Below are positions 8,827 to 20,693 of a stretch of 64,000 nucleotides of DNA, piece by piece. A model generated the notes under the pieces. The model was not told the origin of the DNA. It ran no database searches and saw nothing but the letters and a program-made list of their open reading frames with translations. Source of the DNA: Tolypeutes matacus (taxonomy: Eukaryota; Chordata; Mammalia; Cingulata; Chlamyphoridae); assembly GCA_026826555.1 (NCBI GenBank), contig JAKSZT010053764.1, forward strand, positions 16,516,632 to 16,580,631, written 5' to 3'. The translations under genes and the position numbers were made by a program. Position 1 is the first letter of the stretch. Each line of letters starts with the position of its first letter.

Positions 8827-10999
8827 CAGACACATTCCTGAAAATTTTGACTATGAATAATATTTTTGTAAATTAAATTATATTTTAAAGTCAGTAGTGG
8901 AACTAACCATTTGAAGATTTTTATGACAAGTAGTCTTGCAGAGAAAAAATTGTGAATTTAAATCACTACCTTCCAATTTGTTATTTTATGAAATTAGATT
9001 TTCATTCACTAAAATCATTTAAAATAAACTGTTTATTGTTGAACATCTAAAAACTACAGCAAAACAACTAATATAAAATTGCATTCAACTCTAATGAGTT
9101 ACCCTTGGCACAATGTTTATAGGTATAGAGAGAAAAAGTTACTTCAAGTTATATATTGCTTTAAATGTTCTTGATGAGATTAGCTAAATTCTTTCCAAGT
9201 ACTAGATGTTTGTATGTCTTATTATTGCTCAAATAAATGCATCGACAAAGACTTCCCATTTTCTCCCTATAAAAATTATAGTATTTTAAACCTTCATCCT
9301 ATTTAGTATGTAACCTTCATCCAGGATGAGTGACCAAGAATAGAAAAATGAAGTTTAGGAATTTACTTGTTTTCTTCTGCCAAAGAGCATCTTTTTTTCC
9401 CCCAGGTTAGCAGTCACAGGGTAACCATGGACAATGGGATACCATGTTCAGATAGAGGATTGAGAACTGGGCTTTATCTCAAAGCCAACAATTCACATTT
9501 AAATAAAATGAACATTTGGATGCAGAGCTCAAGTTTAGAATAAATTATATAATCATGATTCAGGGAAAATCAGTCCTAAAACTGCATCTATCTACAGTGG
9601 GATAGGAATTTCCTTTTTAGAATAAAAAGAATATAGGGAGAATTGTTGAAAAACTACCTAAGCTTTCTTATGTGATATCATTAGAGGCTGTAGGCATAAA
9701 TACATGGGTCAGGAATGTCCCTTAGAGAGGAAGCATAATCTGTAACCAGAAAAATACTGAACATGCACTCTCCTGAGAAGAGTTTCAGATACATAAAAAT
9801 AGGTTTCTAGGTTATGTCACTTCATTTCTCTAGGCCTCTTAAATTTCTCATCGGAAAATAGGTGGTTTAGACCACATTGTTTCTATGATCCCTCTCAGTT
9901 CTAACAGTATCTTAATTTATGGTTTAAAAGAAATCTGTCAAATGCCAGGCTCAGATGCCTGTGGAAGCCAATTGACTAAAGAAGGGTTTGAAACATCTGG
10001 AAATGAAAGGCCAAATTTTCACAGTCATAGAATCAATTGGAGAACTCCTTAGAGCAAAGACTAAGAAAAGCCTTATAAAAATCCACTTCTTATATAGCTT
10101 GGTATAGGCAAGGCCAAAGTGGCTCCATTAAAATATAAGCAGGCAAAACCTTAGCTGGAGAGAACCAAGTGACACATCCCCATTGTCCTTATAACCAGTT
10201 AATATTAAGAGATGGGCTTGTGTGAGTCTTTGTGTGTATACATGTGTGCTTAAGTTTTCTGTTATAATCCTTTGTAGGGAAAGTATATTTGCGATTAATC
10301 TGAGTTCCAAATTATTGTATTTTTACAATCCAATGAAAAGTTTGATTCTCTTTTAAATTACAAAATGTAAAAACCAAATGGATCTTTTTAGGGTTCTCAT
10401 GCATTTTAAATTAAGCAGCTTGAGGAACTGATATTAATAACAACAATTAGCACACCTGTGATGACATATTGATTAATGTAGCATTTATGTGAGTAGTTTG
10501 AAAGTCTTAGTAGATTTTAAAGTGGACAGTATTCTAAATGGAAGAAACTAAAGCACTTTTTGAAAAATTAAAAGTACTTTTCCCTGGTCATCTAGAAAGT
10601 CATCTACAGACTTCTTTACAGAAGCACAACTACTAGAAAGTTCTACCCAGTAAACATCATGTAAATCCTGGATAAACATACTTTATATGCATTGCTGGTC
10701 TTGGAAAAATAAATGGCATTTCCCAAGGTAACAAAACAAAACAAAAAAACAATTCCTGATCTGAAGCTGGTGATATGAACAGCAAGTAAACACAAAAGGT
10801 GGGGTTTCCCTAAGGTCAAATGCCAATATAATTGCTGTAACAGAAAAGTAAATTTTTTGCCTAAAATAAGATTCAGGAGCTGAATAAAAAATTTTCATTT
10901 TAAGCCTGGGACATTGAGAGAAGGTTGAAGTGCTTCCTGGCAGAAACAAATGGTAATTCTTGGGAAAAAAGCATTCTCAGGCTAGACCACTAGTATTCC
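8827..10999. other. Long stretch without a recognised gene
   Basis: AT-rich sequence of single-copy appearance. I found no tRNA-like head, LTR edge, L1 landmark or recognisable exon. Short frames (for example 10683-10949 minus) have no domain. Old, decayed repeats could be present below my detection limit. Confidence 0.45.
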
Positions 11000-11460
11000 C
11001 ACAAATTTTTATCACCTAAATATAAGCTCACAATCAAGATCCCCAAACACACTTGAAGATAAATTTGCTATTAATGTGGATCAGCAGAAACAACAAATAT
11101 CCACTTTAGAAATTGGAATTATCAGATAGAAATTATTAAATAACTATATGAAATGTGTAAGGTAATAACAGATAAAAATCACAAAAGTGAGCAAGCAAAA
11201 GGAGAATTTTAAAAATGACCCAGAAGATTTGAAAAAGAACTGCATGTAACTTTAAGCAATGAAAAATATAATTATTGAATAGAAGGTCAATATAGAACTT
11301 AAACAGCAGATTAAATGTAATGGAAGAAAGAATCAGAGAACTGTAAGAAAGAGATGAAGAACTTATCCAGGATGCAACAGAAAAGAAAAGACAGTATAAA
11401 ATATGAGCAGTTGAGAGGTATGGAGAAAGAATGAGAAGGTCCAGTGCACCCTAATAGTAG
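11000..11460 (+). mobile_element. Decayed L1/HAL1 ORF1 fragment
   Basis: Purine-rich, coiled-coil-like sequence resembling L1 ORF1 (runs such as 'AAACAGCAGATTA', 'GAAAGAATCAGAGAACTG' and 'AGAATGAGAAGGTCC'). Every frame is broken by stops, so no ORF1 product is possible. Confidence 0.6.
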
Positions 11461-11485
11461 ACTTGGATAGAACAGAAGATTTTAT

Positions 11486-11516
11486 ACACACACACACACA
11501 CACATACATACATACC
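11486..11516 (+). repeat. CA microsatellite
   Basis: (CA)n followed by CATA repeats, at the left edge of the L1 3' fragment. It probably grew from an L1 or A-rich tail. Confidence 0.85.
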
Positions 11517-12735
11517 ACATTTTGTTTATCCATTCATTGGTTGATGGATCCTCGTTTCCACCTTCTAGCTATTGTTAACAATGCTGCTATGAACTTTGGT
11601 ATACAAGTATCGCTTTGAGTACCTGTTTTCAATTCATTTGGGCATACACCTAGGAGTAAAATTAATGGGTCATATGGTAATTATATGTCTACCTGTTTGA
11701 GGAACTGCCACACTGTTTTCCATAGTAGCTACCTAATTTTACATTCTCACCAGGATTGCATGAGGATTCCAATTTCTCTACATCCTTACCAATACCTGTT
11801 ATTTTCTGTTTCTTTAATAATAGTCAATCTCATAGGTGTGAAGCAGTATCTCATTGTGGTTTTTTTTTTTTTTTTAATAAGCAAAATTTTTTTTTTTTTT
11901 TGCAAGTGGTTTCTTTTCTTTTTTTTTTTTTTTTTTAAGATTTATTTTATTTATTTATCCCCTCCTCTTGCTGCTTGTGCTTGCTGTCTGCTCTGTGTCC
12001 ATTTGCTGTGCGATTTTCTGTGTCTGCTTGTCTCCGTTTGTTGCGTCATCTTGCTGTGCTAGCTCTCTGTGGGCACGGGCCATCAGCTCTCCGTGGGCCA
12101 GCTTGCCTTCACCAGGAGGCCCCGGGAATTGAACCTGGGGCCTCCCATATGGTAGACGGGAGCCCAATCGCTTGAGCCACATCCACTTCCCTCATTGTGG
12201 TTTTGATTCGCATTTCCCTAATTGCAAATGATGTTGAGCATCTTTTCTTGTGCTTATTGGCCATTTGTGCATCTTCTTTGAAGAAATGTCTATTCAAGTT
12301 ATTTCCCCATTTTTAAATTGGATTTAGTCATTTTGTTATTGAGTTGTGGGCATTTTTTATATAATCTGGATATTAAACCTTTATCAGATATTCAATTTGC
12401 AAATATTTTTGCCCATTCTGTAGGTTGTCTTTTCACTTTGTTGATAATGTGCTTTGATACACCAAAGTTTTTAATTTTGATGAAATCTACTTTATTTTGT
12501 TATTTTGTTGCTCGTGCTTTTGGTGTCATATCTAAGGAGCTATTGCCAAATCCAGGTCATGAAGATTTACCCCTATGTTTTCTTCTATGACTTATGTGGT
12601 TTTAGATGTTATATGTAGGTTGTTGATCCATTTAGAGTTAATATTTGTATGTAGTGTCAAGTAAGTATCAAACTTCATTCTTCATTGCATGTGGAAATCC
12701 AGTTGTCCCAAAACCATTTACAAATAATTTTAAAC
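11517..12735 (-). mobile_element. L1 3' end, split by a SINE
   Basis: Two L1 arms, 11517-11863 and 12191-12735, on the minus strand. They match the same ORF2 end/3'UTR track as 3590-4440. The arms rejoin when the SINE at 11864-12190 is removed. Frames are broken. Confidence 0.8.
11864..12190 (-). mobile_element. DAS SINE, long form, with extended T-rich tail
   Basis: tRNA-like head on the minus strand (rc B box in GGGAATTGAACCTGG, rc A box TTGAGCCAC). The tail contains three T blocks (about 11860-11938). Flanked by a perfect 14-bp TSD CTCATTGTGGTTTT (11850-11863 and 12191-12204). Confidence 0.9.
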
Positions 12736-12897
12736 ATTTTAAAAATTACAAAAACTTTCTTACTAATAAGCCATAAAGCAAGTTTCAACAAATTATAACA
12801 AAGTATTATATAGTCCTCATTCTCTTTTCAGAATGTAATTGTCACAAGGCAATAACAAAAGATAAATTTGTAAAAATTCTCATATATTTTTGAATGT

Positions 12898-14587
12898 TGG
12901 GGGTGGATTGTGGGAAGATGGTGGAGTAGAAAGATCCAGGAATCAGTCCATCCACCAAAACAACTATTGAGCTAGCAAGAACTGTTTGAATCAGCTATTT
13001 TGAAACAAATCTGATGGAACACTATGCAGCATCATAGGAAGAGGCTGATAAATTTATGTAAATTCAGTGAATTTCACACTCCCTACAGTGGCTACCATCC
13101 CCCAGCTTTACGGCAGGTAGCAGTGGGGACTGAAGCCTGGGCTCCTGGTGCAGCTTGCTGGTCCCAGGGTGGGCTATAAGGACCTAGTCCTCCAAACTCT
13201 GGGGATGTGTGGTGTGATCTCTGATCACTACTTCTGATCAGCTAATTCAGATCACTGGGGACTGGCTCTGAGGATGACCATTGTTCCAGCCCCTCTCAGG
13301 TAAAAGTGGCAGAGGGATTGTGATGGTTAGGCTAATGTGTCAATTCCATCAGGTAATTGTGTCCAGGTGTTAGGTCCAGCAAGCACTGGGCTAATTGTAA
13401 TACAAGAGCATTTATGGACTTCAATCACCAGTGAGCTTACTGCATGGATGGCTGATTACATTTGCATCAATCAGGGAGATTGTATCAGCAATGGGTGACG
13501 CTTTTATCCAATCAGTTGAATACCTTAAAAGGGGAAGTGATTTCAACATTCAGAGAGAATTTCCCAGCTCATCTTTGGACAGCCAGCTTCTCCCAGAAAC
13601 TCATCAAGGACCTTTCATCGGACTTTCATCGGAGGCCCTGGCTTGCAGCCTGCCTGTGGAACGTGGACTTGTGCATCCCCACGGTCACATGAGAGACTCT
13701 TATAAAATCTCATATTACTGACAAATATCTCCTGTTGATTCTGTTTCCTGAGAGAACTAATACAGGGATCTTAAAAATAGTACCCATAATCAAAACTATG
13801 GAAAACAATTAAAGGGCTGTAATAACTGGGTGAGTGCTGAGTCAAGAAAACAGCAGCTTCAAGCCATAGAAGAAGCTCCTGGTGCCAATACTGGACTCCC
13901 TTACCCACTCCCCAATATGGGGTGGAGCCAGCCTGTGGTCCTACTGTGGGTCCCTGGTCCTGTTCCAGAGGGAGCTGGGTAACCCCTATGCACATACTGG
14001 AATACCTGTGTATCAGTGCCAATCCATTGGTGAATGTCTGAAAGACTGAGCTCAAAAGCTTGTCTCAGGTCACCCCCCTCCCCACCCAGGATTTATCCCC
14101 TGGGGTCAGAGAAGCAGCTTGCAGATGACAGAAGCAGTGTGGAAAACAGTTGGGTCAAGGGGGCCTGGGGCAAGGGACTACCTGCATTGAGTCATGCAGT
14201 AGAGCACCCAGAAAGGGGTGCAGATCTATTTCAGAGAAGTAGAGGGGGAATTCGAACTCCTGTGAACTGTGGACGGGAGAATTCCTAGGGCTACAAACAA
14301 CCACAAGCCCAGGAAGGGCAACAGGCTCCACACAAACTCAGATAAGACAGGTAGGACCTTGCCCTCACATTCACCTTGAGCTGATCTTCTTGATAGAAGG
14401 GCTAAGCTCTGAAGGAGATCAACAGCAAAGCAAGACTAATTTGCAAGGTGCTTTTTTGCTTTGGTTTGTATGTTTTTGTTAGCTCCTGACACTCAGGGAA
14501 ATCTCTGCCATATCACTAGATGGATACAAATTAAGGAACAGAGAACTCAGGGATTTAATCCCAGAGTTAACACTTTAAAATGTGCAG
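12898..14587 (+). mobile_element. L1 5' end (5'UTR), split by an LTR
   Basis: Starts with the canonical old-L1 start near 12898 (GTGGGAAGATGGTGGAGTAG). The 5'UTR then reads 12898-13318 and 13770-14587 across an inserted LTR. It contains typical 5'UTR blocks (GGGCTCCTGGTGCAGCTTGC, GGGGCAAGGGACTA, TTTTTGCTTTGGTTTGTATG). A complete-looking L1 5' start is uncommon because most copies are 5'-truncated. Confidence 0.75.
13319..13764 (+). mobile_element. Solo LTR in the L1 5'UTR (MaLR/ERVL-like)
   Basis: TGTGATGGTTAGG...GAGAACTAATACA with a perfect 5-bp TSD GGGAT (13314-13318 and 13765-13769). About 446 bp long, and its removal restores the L1 5'UTR. The open frames within it are by-products. Confidence 0.9.
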
Positions 14588-14829
14588 CGATGGAAGGTGG
14601 ATGTGGCTCAAGTCATTGAGCGACTGCCTCCCACATGGGAGTTCCTGGGTTTGGTTCTGGGTGCCTTCTGAAAAACACAGAAACAAATAACAAGCAAAAC
14701 AAATGAAAAAAACCAACTCAGGGAAGCCTATGTGGCTCAGTGGTTGAGTGCCGGCTTCCCAAATATGAGGTCCTAGGTTCAATGACCAGCCCCTAGTACC
14801 TAAAAAAAAAAAAAAAAAAAAAAAAAAAA
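14588..14829 (+). mobile_element. Dimeric DAS-type SINE in L1
   Basis: Two SINE heads in the same direction (14594-14690 and 14724-14800), with a long A tail to about 14829. GTGCAG occurs on both sides (14582-14587 and 14830-14835), and the L1 sequence resumes afterwards. Confidence 0.8.
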
Positions 14830-14888
14830 GTGCAGTAAGCAACAAAAGATTACAATACAAAGAAACAAGAAATGATAGCCCTTCTATT

Positions 14889-15477
14889 TTAGTTTGCCAA
14901 AGGGCTGCCAATGCAAAGTACTAGAAATGGTTTGGCTTTTATAAAGGGGATTTATTTGGGGTAAATGCTTACAGTTCCAAGGCTGTGAAAAGTCCAACAC
15001 AAGGCACCATAAGAGGTGCTTTCTCATTAAGGTCAGCTGCCACATTTTGAAGTAAGATGGCAGGCAATTTTGCCTAGGTCTCTGCCTTCCCTTCTGGGCT
15101 ATACTGTCTCCCAGAGTGCAGCTGTGAGCAACCAGGCTTAGAGCTTGTCTCTTACCAGCCTACTCTCTCAGGCTTGGCTGCTCCACTTTCTTCCCAAGTA
15201 CAGCTGCAAGTTATCAGGCATATGGCTTATCTCTCCCTGGGACTCACCTCTTTGAACTTCTCCTTTCTCTTCGATGGCAGGATCAAATATGGTGGAGCTC
15301 TCTTTTCCTGTGTGTCACCATTTTTATCAGACCCAACAAGAGGGCAGAGACTCAATCTGAGTCACACCTCACTGAAATAGTCCAATTGAAAGGGACTTAC
15401 ACCAACAGGAATGGATTTAGTCCACAAACATAATCTTTTTCTTTTGGGGATTCATAATATAATTTCAAACTGCCACG
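14889..15477 (-). mobile_element. LTR, xenarthran LTR family B
   Basis: Starts TTTAGTTTGCCAAAGG and ends TTTCAAACTGCCACG. Shares long blocks with 6693-7505 and 28441-29400. It interrupts the L1, whose ORF1 sequence resumes at about 15478. TSD not clear, edges within about 10 bp. Confidence 0.7.
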
Positions 15478-16050
15478 CTATCCAAAGAAATGAGATAAAA
15501 ATCCAGAAATCATCAATGAAGAAGAGCAGAAAATAGACATATTGTACAAAGACTATAAAAATGATCATCAGTATGTTCAAGGAGATAAAGGAAAACATGG
15601 AGAAAGAAGTAAAAGATATGAGGAAAACAATGAATGAACAATGTGGAATCTCTTTGAGATTCTCAATAGGAATCAAAGAGCAATTCTAGAGTTGATGACT
15701 ACAATAACTAAAATGAAGATCTCCTAGATGTTTCAACAGCAGTTTGTAGATGACAGAAGAAATAATTACAGATCTCAAAGACAAGACACTTGAAATGAAT
15801 CAGGTTGAGGAGCAGAAAGAAAAAAGAATAAATAAGTGTGAACGGAGTCTAAGAGACCTTTGGAACAGTATCAAGCATACCAATATATGCATTATGGCCG
15901 TCCCAGAAGGAGAAGAAAGATAGAAAGGGACAGAAGGAATAGTCAAAGAAATAATGGCAGAAAGCGTTCATAATTTAACAAAACACATGAATATGCACAC
16001 TCAAGTAGGCCATAGAGTGAATGCTGATTTAGAGCATATACAATTTCCTG
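15478..16050 (+). mobile_element. Decayed L1 ORF1 fragment
   Basis: Purine-rich L1 ORF1 track (ATGGAGAAAGAAGTAAAAGA, AGAAATAATGGCAGAAAGCG and so on), in line with the L1 5'UTR at 12898-14587 once the inserted elements are removed. Many stops. It ends where the ERV-L sequence begins, roughly 16020-16060. Confidence 0.7.
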
Positions 16051-16098
16051 GAGAACATTGTCCCAGATGTGCAAAGTATTGCCACTCAATTGGCACAG

Positions 16099-16515
16099 TT
16101 ATTGAGTCTTCAAAAGGCCATTCCACCATTCTGTCAATCCTTCTGCTTCAGAATGATGGGAAACATGGTAAGACCAGTGAATTCCATGAGCATATGCCCA
16201 TTCCTTTACTTTCTTTGCCATGAAATGGGTTCCTTGATGAGAAGCAATGCTGTGTAGAATACCATGATGGTGAATAAGGCATTCTGTAAGTCCACAGATG
16301 GTAGTTTTGCCAAAAGTATTGCGTGCAGGAAAAGCAAACCCATATCTGAAGTATGTGTCTATTGAAGTTATAACAAAATGCTGCCCCTTCCATGACGGAA
16401 ATAGTCCAATGTAATCAACCTGCCCCCAGCTATCAGGCTGATCACCTTGGGGGAATGGTGCCATATTGGGGACTGAGTGTTGGTCTCTGCTGCTGGAAGA
16501 TTGGGCACTCAGCAA
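16099..16515 (-). pseudogene. ERV-L integrase core, decayed
   Basis: A 138-codon minus frame carries the start of the retroviral integrase core fold: a WGQVDYIG-type block followed about 60 residues on by a HQGTHF block (the region of the second catalytic acidic residue, here lost or changed) and a HH.EA.GLTE-type segment. Upstream zinc-binding residues and downstream pol are absent or broken. It lies at the 3' end of the truncated provirus. Inactive. Confidence 0.7.
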
Positions 16516-17651
16516 TTGGCTATAGCTAGGTCAGTCTTGGTGAGTGGAAGTCATGTTGCTGAGCCTGTGCATAACTTCCAACCCTACCACCATAGCCACT
16601 TTGTTCATGTGCCCATAGGGTCATAACAGGAGTGACTGGGGAAAGAGGACAAGTGGTATCCACAGAATGAGTCATCTTTTCCACTTGATTACTGAAATCT
16701 TCCTCTGCTGAAGTCACCCTCTGGTGAGTATTCATGTGGAAGACAAATATCTTAATGTTTTTTGCCCACTCAGAAACATCTATCCACATACCTCGCCTTC
16801 AGACCTCTTTATCACCATTTTTTAATCATGTTCTTTCCAAGTCCCTGGCCATCCAGCCAAACCATTGGCAATAGCCCATGAATCAGTGTACAAACACCCC
16901 CTAGCAATTTCTCTTTCCAAGCAAAATGAACAACTATGTGCACTGCTTGAAGTCCAGCCCACTGGGAGGATTTACCTTCACCACTATCCTTTAGTAATGT
17001 CCCAGAAAGGGGCTGTAGTGCTGCAGCTGTCCACTTTCAGGTGGTACAGTATATTGTGCAAAAGTTTTCTCTTTCTGAGGCAACTGATTGTAAGGAACTT
17101 CCCAGGAGGCCATAGCTGTGGGCTGGGAAAGAGAAGGTAATGTGGCAGAAGTAGGGGCCATGGGCATTTGGGCCACTTCTCATGTAACTAATTTGTGCAT
17201 TCAGGACCTGCTCAAGCCCTAACTTGTATATGCCATTTCCATTTTATGATGAAGTGTTTCTATGCACACCTAACTTTATGGCTTTGTGGATCAGACAACA
17301 CCCAGTTCATAATGAGCAGCTCAGGTTTCATGGTAGCTTGGTGGCCCATGGTTAAGTGTACAGTCTCTACTAAGGACCAGTAGCAGGCCAAAAGCTGTTT
17401 CTCAAAAGAGAGTAGTTATCTGCAGAGAACGGCTGGGCTTTGCTCAAAAATCCTAAGGATTGACGCTGTGACTCCTATAAGGGCCTGTCAAAGGCTCCAG
17501 ACCGCATCTATATTTGCCACTGATACTCACAACATCATTGGATCTGCTGGGTCTTATGGCCCAAGTGGCCAGCTTCTACAGCAGCCTGGATCTGTTGAAG
17601 AGCCTCCTTTTGTTCTGGTCCCCATGCAAAACTAACAGCTTTTTGTGTCAC

Positions 17652-17951
17652 TCAGTAAATGGGCCAGAGTAGCATATCCAAATGAGGAATATGTTGTCTC
17701 CAAAATCCAAAGAGGCCAACTAGGCATTGTCCCTCTTTTTTAGTTGTAGAAGGGGCCAGATGCAACAGTTCATCCTTCACCTTAGAAGAGATATCTTGAC
17801 ATGCCCCACACCACTGGACACCTAGAAATTTTACTGAGGTGGAAGGCCCCTGAATTTTTGTTGGATTTATCTCCCACTCTCTGACATGCAAATGCCTTAC
17901 CAATAAGTCTACCGTAGTTGTTACTTCTTGCTCACTAGGTCTATTCAACAT
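17652..17951 (-). pseudogene. ERV-L reverse transcriptase C-terminal/connection fragment
   Basis: A 99-codon minus frame with the ERV-L thumb/connection signature (a VKFLGVQW block and a [15 protein letters not shown] block). It follows, in provirus order, the RT fragment at 18020-18475 but in a different frame, so a frameshift separates them. Inactive remnant. Confidence 0.75.
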
Positions 17952-18019
17952 GATAACATCAGTATAATGGACCAGTGCAATGCTTTGTCAAATGGAGAGA
18001 CAATCAAGGTCCCTGTTGG

Positions 18020-18475
18020 CTAGGTTATGACATAGGCCTGGAGAGTTGATATACCCCAGAGGTAGGACACTGTAGGTGTATTGCTGGCCTTGTCAGCTGA
18101 AAGAAAACTGTTTCTGGTGGTCTCTATACTAACAGAAATTGAGAAAAAAAAAAAGCATCTACGAGGGGATGTCTTGATATGTTCAAGTAACAATACCACA
18201 TCTGGAACAGCAACTGCAATTGAAGTCACCACCTTGTTAAGTTCATGAAAATCCATTGTCATTCTCCAAGATCCATTTGTTTTCTGCACAGACCAAATAG
18301 GAGAGTGGAATGGGGTGGGAATCACCATCCTTGCATCCTTCATCAAGTCCTTGATGGTGGCACTAATCTCTGCAATCCCTCCAGGAATGTGGTATTGCTT
18401 TTGATTTATTCTTTTGTTAGGTAGAGGTAGTTCTAGTGGCTTCCACTTGGCCTTCCTTACCACAATAGCCCTCAA
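18020..18475 (-). pseudogene. ERV-L reverse transcriptase N-terminal fragment
   Basis: A 151-codon minus frame with the RT fingers motifs (a SPIWSVQK-type block and WRMTMDFHELN). The polymerase palm motif with the paired aspartates is not visible, and the last quarter reads as unrelated sequence. Inactive. Confidence 0.75.
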
Positions 18476-18800
18476 TCCACATGTCAGGGAACCAATGAGG
18501 GGATTCTACCAGTTGCTGAGTATGTCTATTCCAATTATGCATTCTGGAACTGGGGGAATAACCACAGAATGGATCTGGGGATCCACTGGACCCACTGTGA
18601 GATGAATCTGAGATAAAATTCCTTTGATCATCTGACCTCCATAAGCCCCTACTCTGGTCGGTGGGCCAGAGTGACATTTTGGTCTCCTAGAGGTAATGTC
18701 ACTTCAGAGCTGCTATCTAATAATCCCCAATATATCTGATCATTTCCTTTTTCCTAGTGCACAGTCTTCCTGGTAAAGGCCATAGGTTTTTTTTGGAGAA
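18417..18800 (-). pseudogene. ERV-L protease/pol 5' fragment, decayed
   Basis: Lies just upstream of RT in provirus order, where an aspartic protease is expected. Only short segments can be read and no intact D[ST]G site is visible. Confidence 0.4.
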
Positions 18801-18839
18801 GGCTGGGAGGACGATTAACTGTGAATTTTTGGCAATGTA

Positions 18840-19493
18840 GCAGAGTCCTTCCCCAAGAGGACCTGTCCTTCCCTTCATTCAAGAGGTTCTGGGTCTGTAA
18901 ACTGTTTCAAGTCTGGGAATAAACGGGCTCTGACTCTCTGTTTCTGTAATTAAAGTTAGACTTTTGTTCACTTGATCTAGAACTTTTCTGCTTATACAGG
19001 CCATGTAAGAATTTAATAGACTGCCCATCTATTTTACTTCTAGGTACCCCATGATCTACTCACCAACACCATAAGTCTGTGCAAGTCAGACTATTTTGAT
19101 TATTGCTTTTAGTCTGCTGTTATTATGGTAGCCATGCCCACCCTGGTTTTGTCTATTAAGTGCTGCCACTTGACTTCTGCCAACCCAGGATCCAATCATC
19201 CCCATTGTGTTTAAGCATCCAGGTTCAGTGATAGCAGTTCCCACAGTAATATCTGACCTACAGAGAAGAACAACCATACAGCTCTTCAGGGATGATGGAG
19301 TTAGTCTCACAAATTTATTCCTCACAGTTCTGGTGATAGGTGTATCCTCTGGACATTCCTGGAGTGGATGACCAGGTCTTACCTGATAAATCCATTCTAA
19401 TATTCCAATCTCTCTAAGCCTTTGAGACACCTCGTTTACAGTATACCAGGGAAATTCTGGTATTTTGACTTCAAGCAATATAGCCCACATTTT
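18840..19493 (-). pseudogene. ERV-L gag fragment (3' part), decayed
   Basis: A 134-codon minus frame (19086-19490) contains the ERV-L gag block around NEVSQRLREIGILEWIYQVR and PEDTPITR. The frame is cut on its 5' side by the L1 insertion at 19494. Non-functional. Confidence 0.65.
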
Positions 19494-20678
19494 TAAAATA
19501 TATATTTATTTATTTTTAAAAGTTATTTAGATTACATAAAATGTTATATATAAAAAATAAGGGATTCCCATATGCTCCTCTCTCCATACCTCCCACTTTT
19601 CCCCACATTAACAACTTCTTTCATCAGTGTGGTACATTCATTGCAATTGATGCAACACATTTTGGAGCATTGCCACTAAGCATGGATTATAGATTACATT
19701 GTAGTTTACACTCTCTCCCACTCAATTCTGTAGGTTATGACAAGATATATAATGGCCTGTATCTGTCATTGCAATGTCATTCGGGTCAATTCCAAGTCCT
19801 GAAAATGCCCCCATATTGCACCTCTTTTTCCCTCTCCCTGACTACAGCACCTCCAGTGGCCACTGTGTCCATATCAATGATATAATTTCTTCCATTGCTA
19901 GAGTCACAATAAATTTATAGTAGAATACCAGTATCTATTCTAGTCCATATTTTATTCCCCAATCTTGAGGATTCTGGGGTGGTGATGCCCACTCTGCCTG
20001 TAACTGAGAGGGAGCTTCAATCCCATATGGCTGATGGATGGGACTCTCTTGCTTGCAGTTATAGATTCTCTCGGTTCCTTGGTGTGGTGGTTGTCCATCC
20101 TCACCTCCTTGTTAGTTGTCCTGGATGAGTCCAATGAACAGGTGTTGCATCAGGTGTAGCAACTCTGCTGAGGCTCAGGGCCCAGCTGGCACATGGACAG
20201 CCCAGAGATTAAAGTCTATTGGATGTACGCTTACCAACTCCAACACCAACTATAGGTTCAAATAGATGGGATAGAAGAGGCATGTGTAGAGAAGTCACAT
20301 CTGAGTCCAACTCTGTTACACTTGGGAGCACAAACTCCAAAGTAGGGCCCACTGGCAATGCACCAAACTCTGGAGCTATCTGCCATGATCATAGCCTTCA
20401 GGAGCCCCACTATTTGGGGTAGTATCTACCTTGGCCATCTATGAGATCCTGCTGAGATGTGCATAAGCATTACCTTTCTGATGACCTCCTGACTGACTTT
20501 GAAGTTTCTTAGCCATATACAGTCATTTGTCTTTACCTTTTCCCCCTTTTATTCAAAGTCTTTTTCCAGTTGTAACACCAGCTAGTGCTTGGTAGTAATC
20601 CCTCGGTGCCAGGGAGGCTCATCCCCAGGAGTCATATCCCTTACTGGGGGAAAGGTAATGCATTTATATGCTGAGTTT
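19494..20678 (-). mobile_element. L1 3'UTR fragment inserted in ERV-L gag
   Basis: Xenarthran-type L1 3'UTR on the minus strand (blocks such as GGGATTCCCATATGCTCC, CATTTTGGAGCATTGCCACT and GTAATCCCTCGGTGCCAGG). Flanked by a 15-bp TSD TATAGCCCACATTTT / TATAGCCCACCTTTT (19479-19493 and 20679-20693, 14 of 15). The insertion is younger than the provirus. Confidence 0.9.
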
Positions 20679-20693
20679 TATAGCCCACCTTTT

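Noticed and set aside
12109..12297. Frames such as 11955-12182 and 12109-12297 with 'RGSIPGASW' or 'GPPGEG' residues
   Set aside because: These motifs recur wherever the SINE occurs and are its translation, not a protein family.
16099..18475. A working retroviral pol gene
   Set aside because: Frames are broken by stops and a frameshift, key acidic residues are not visible and the 3' LTR is absent.
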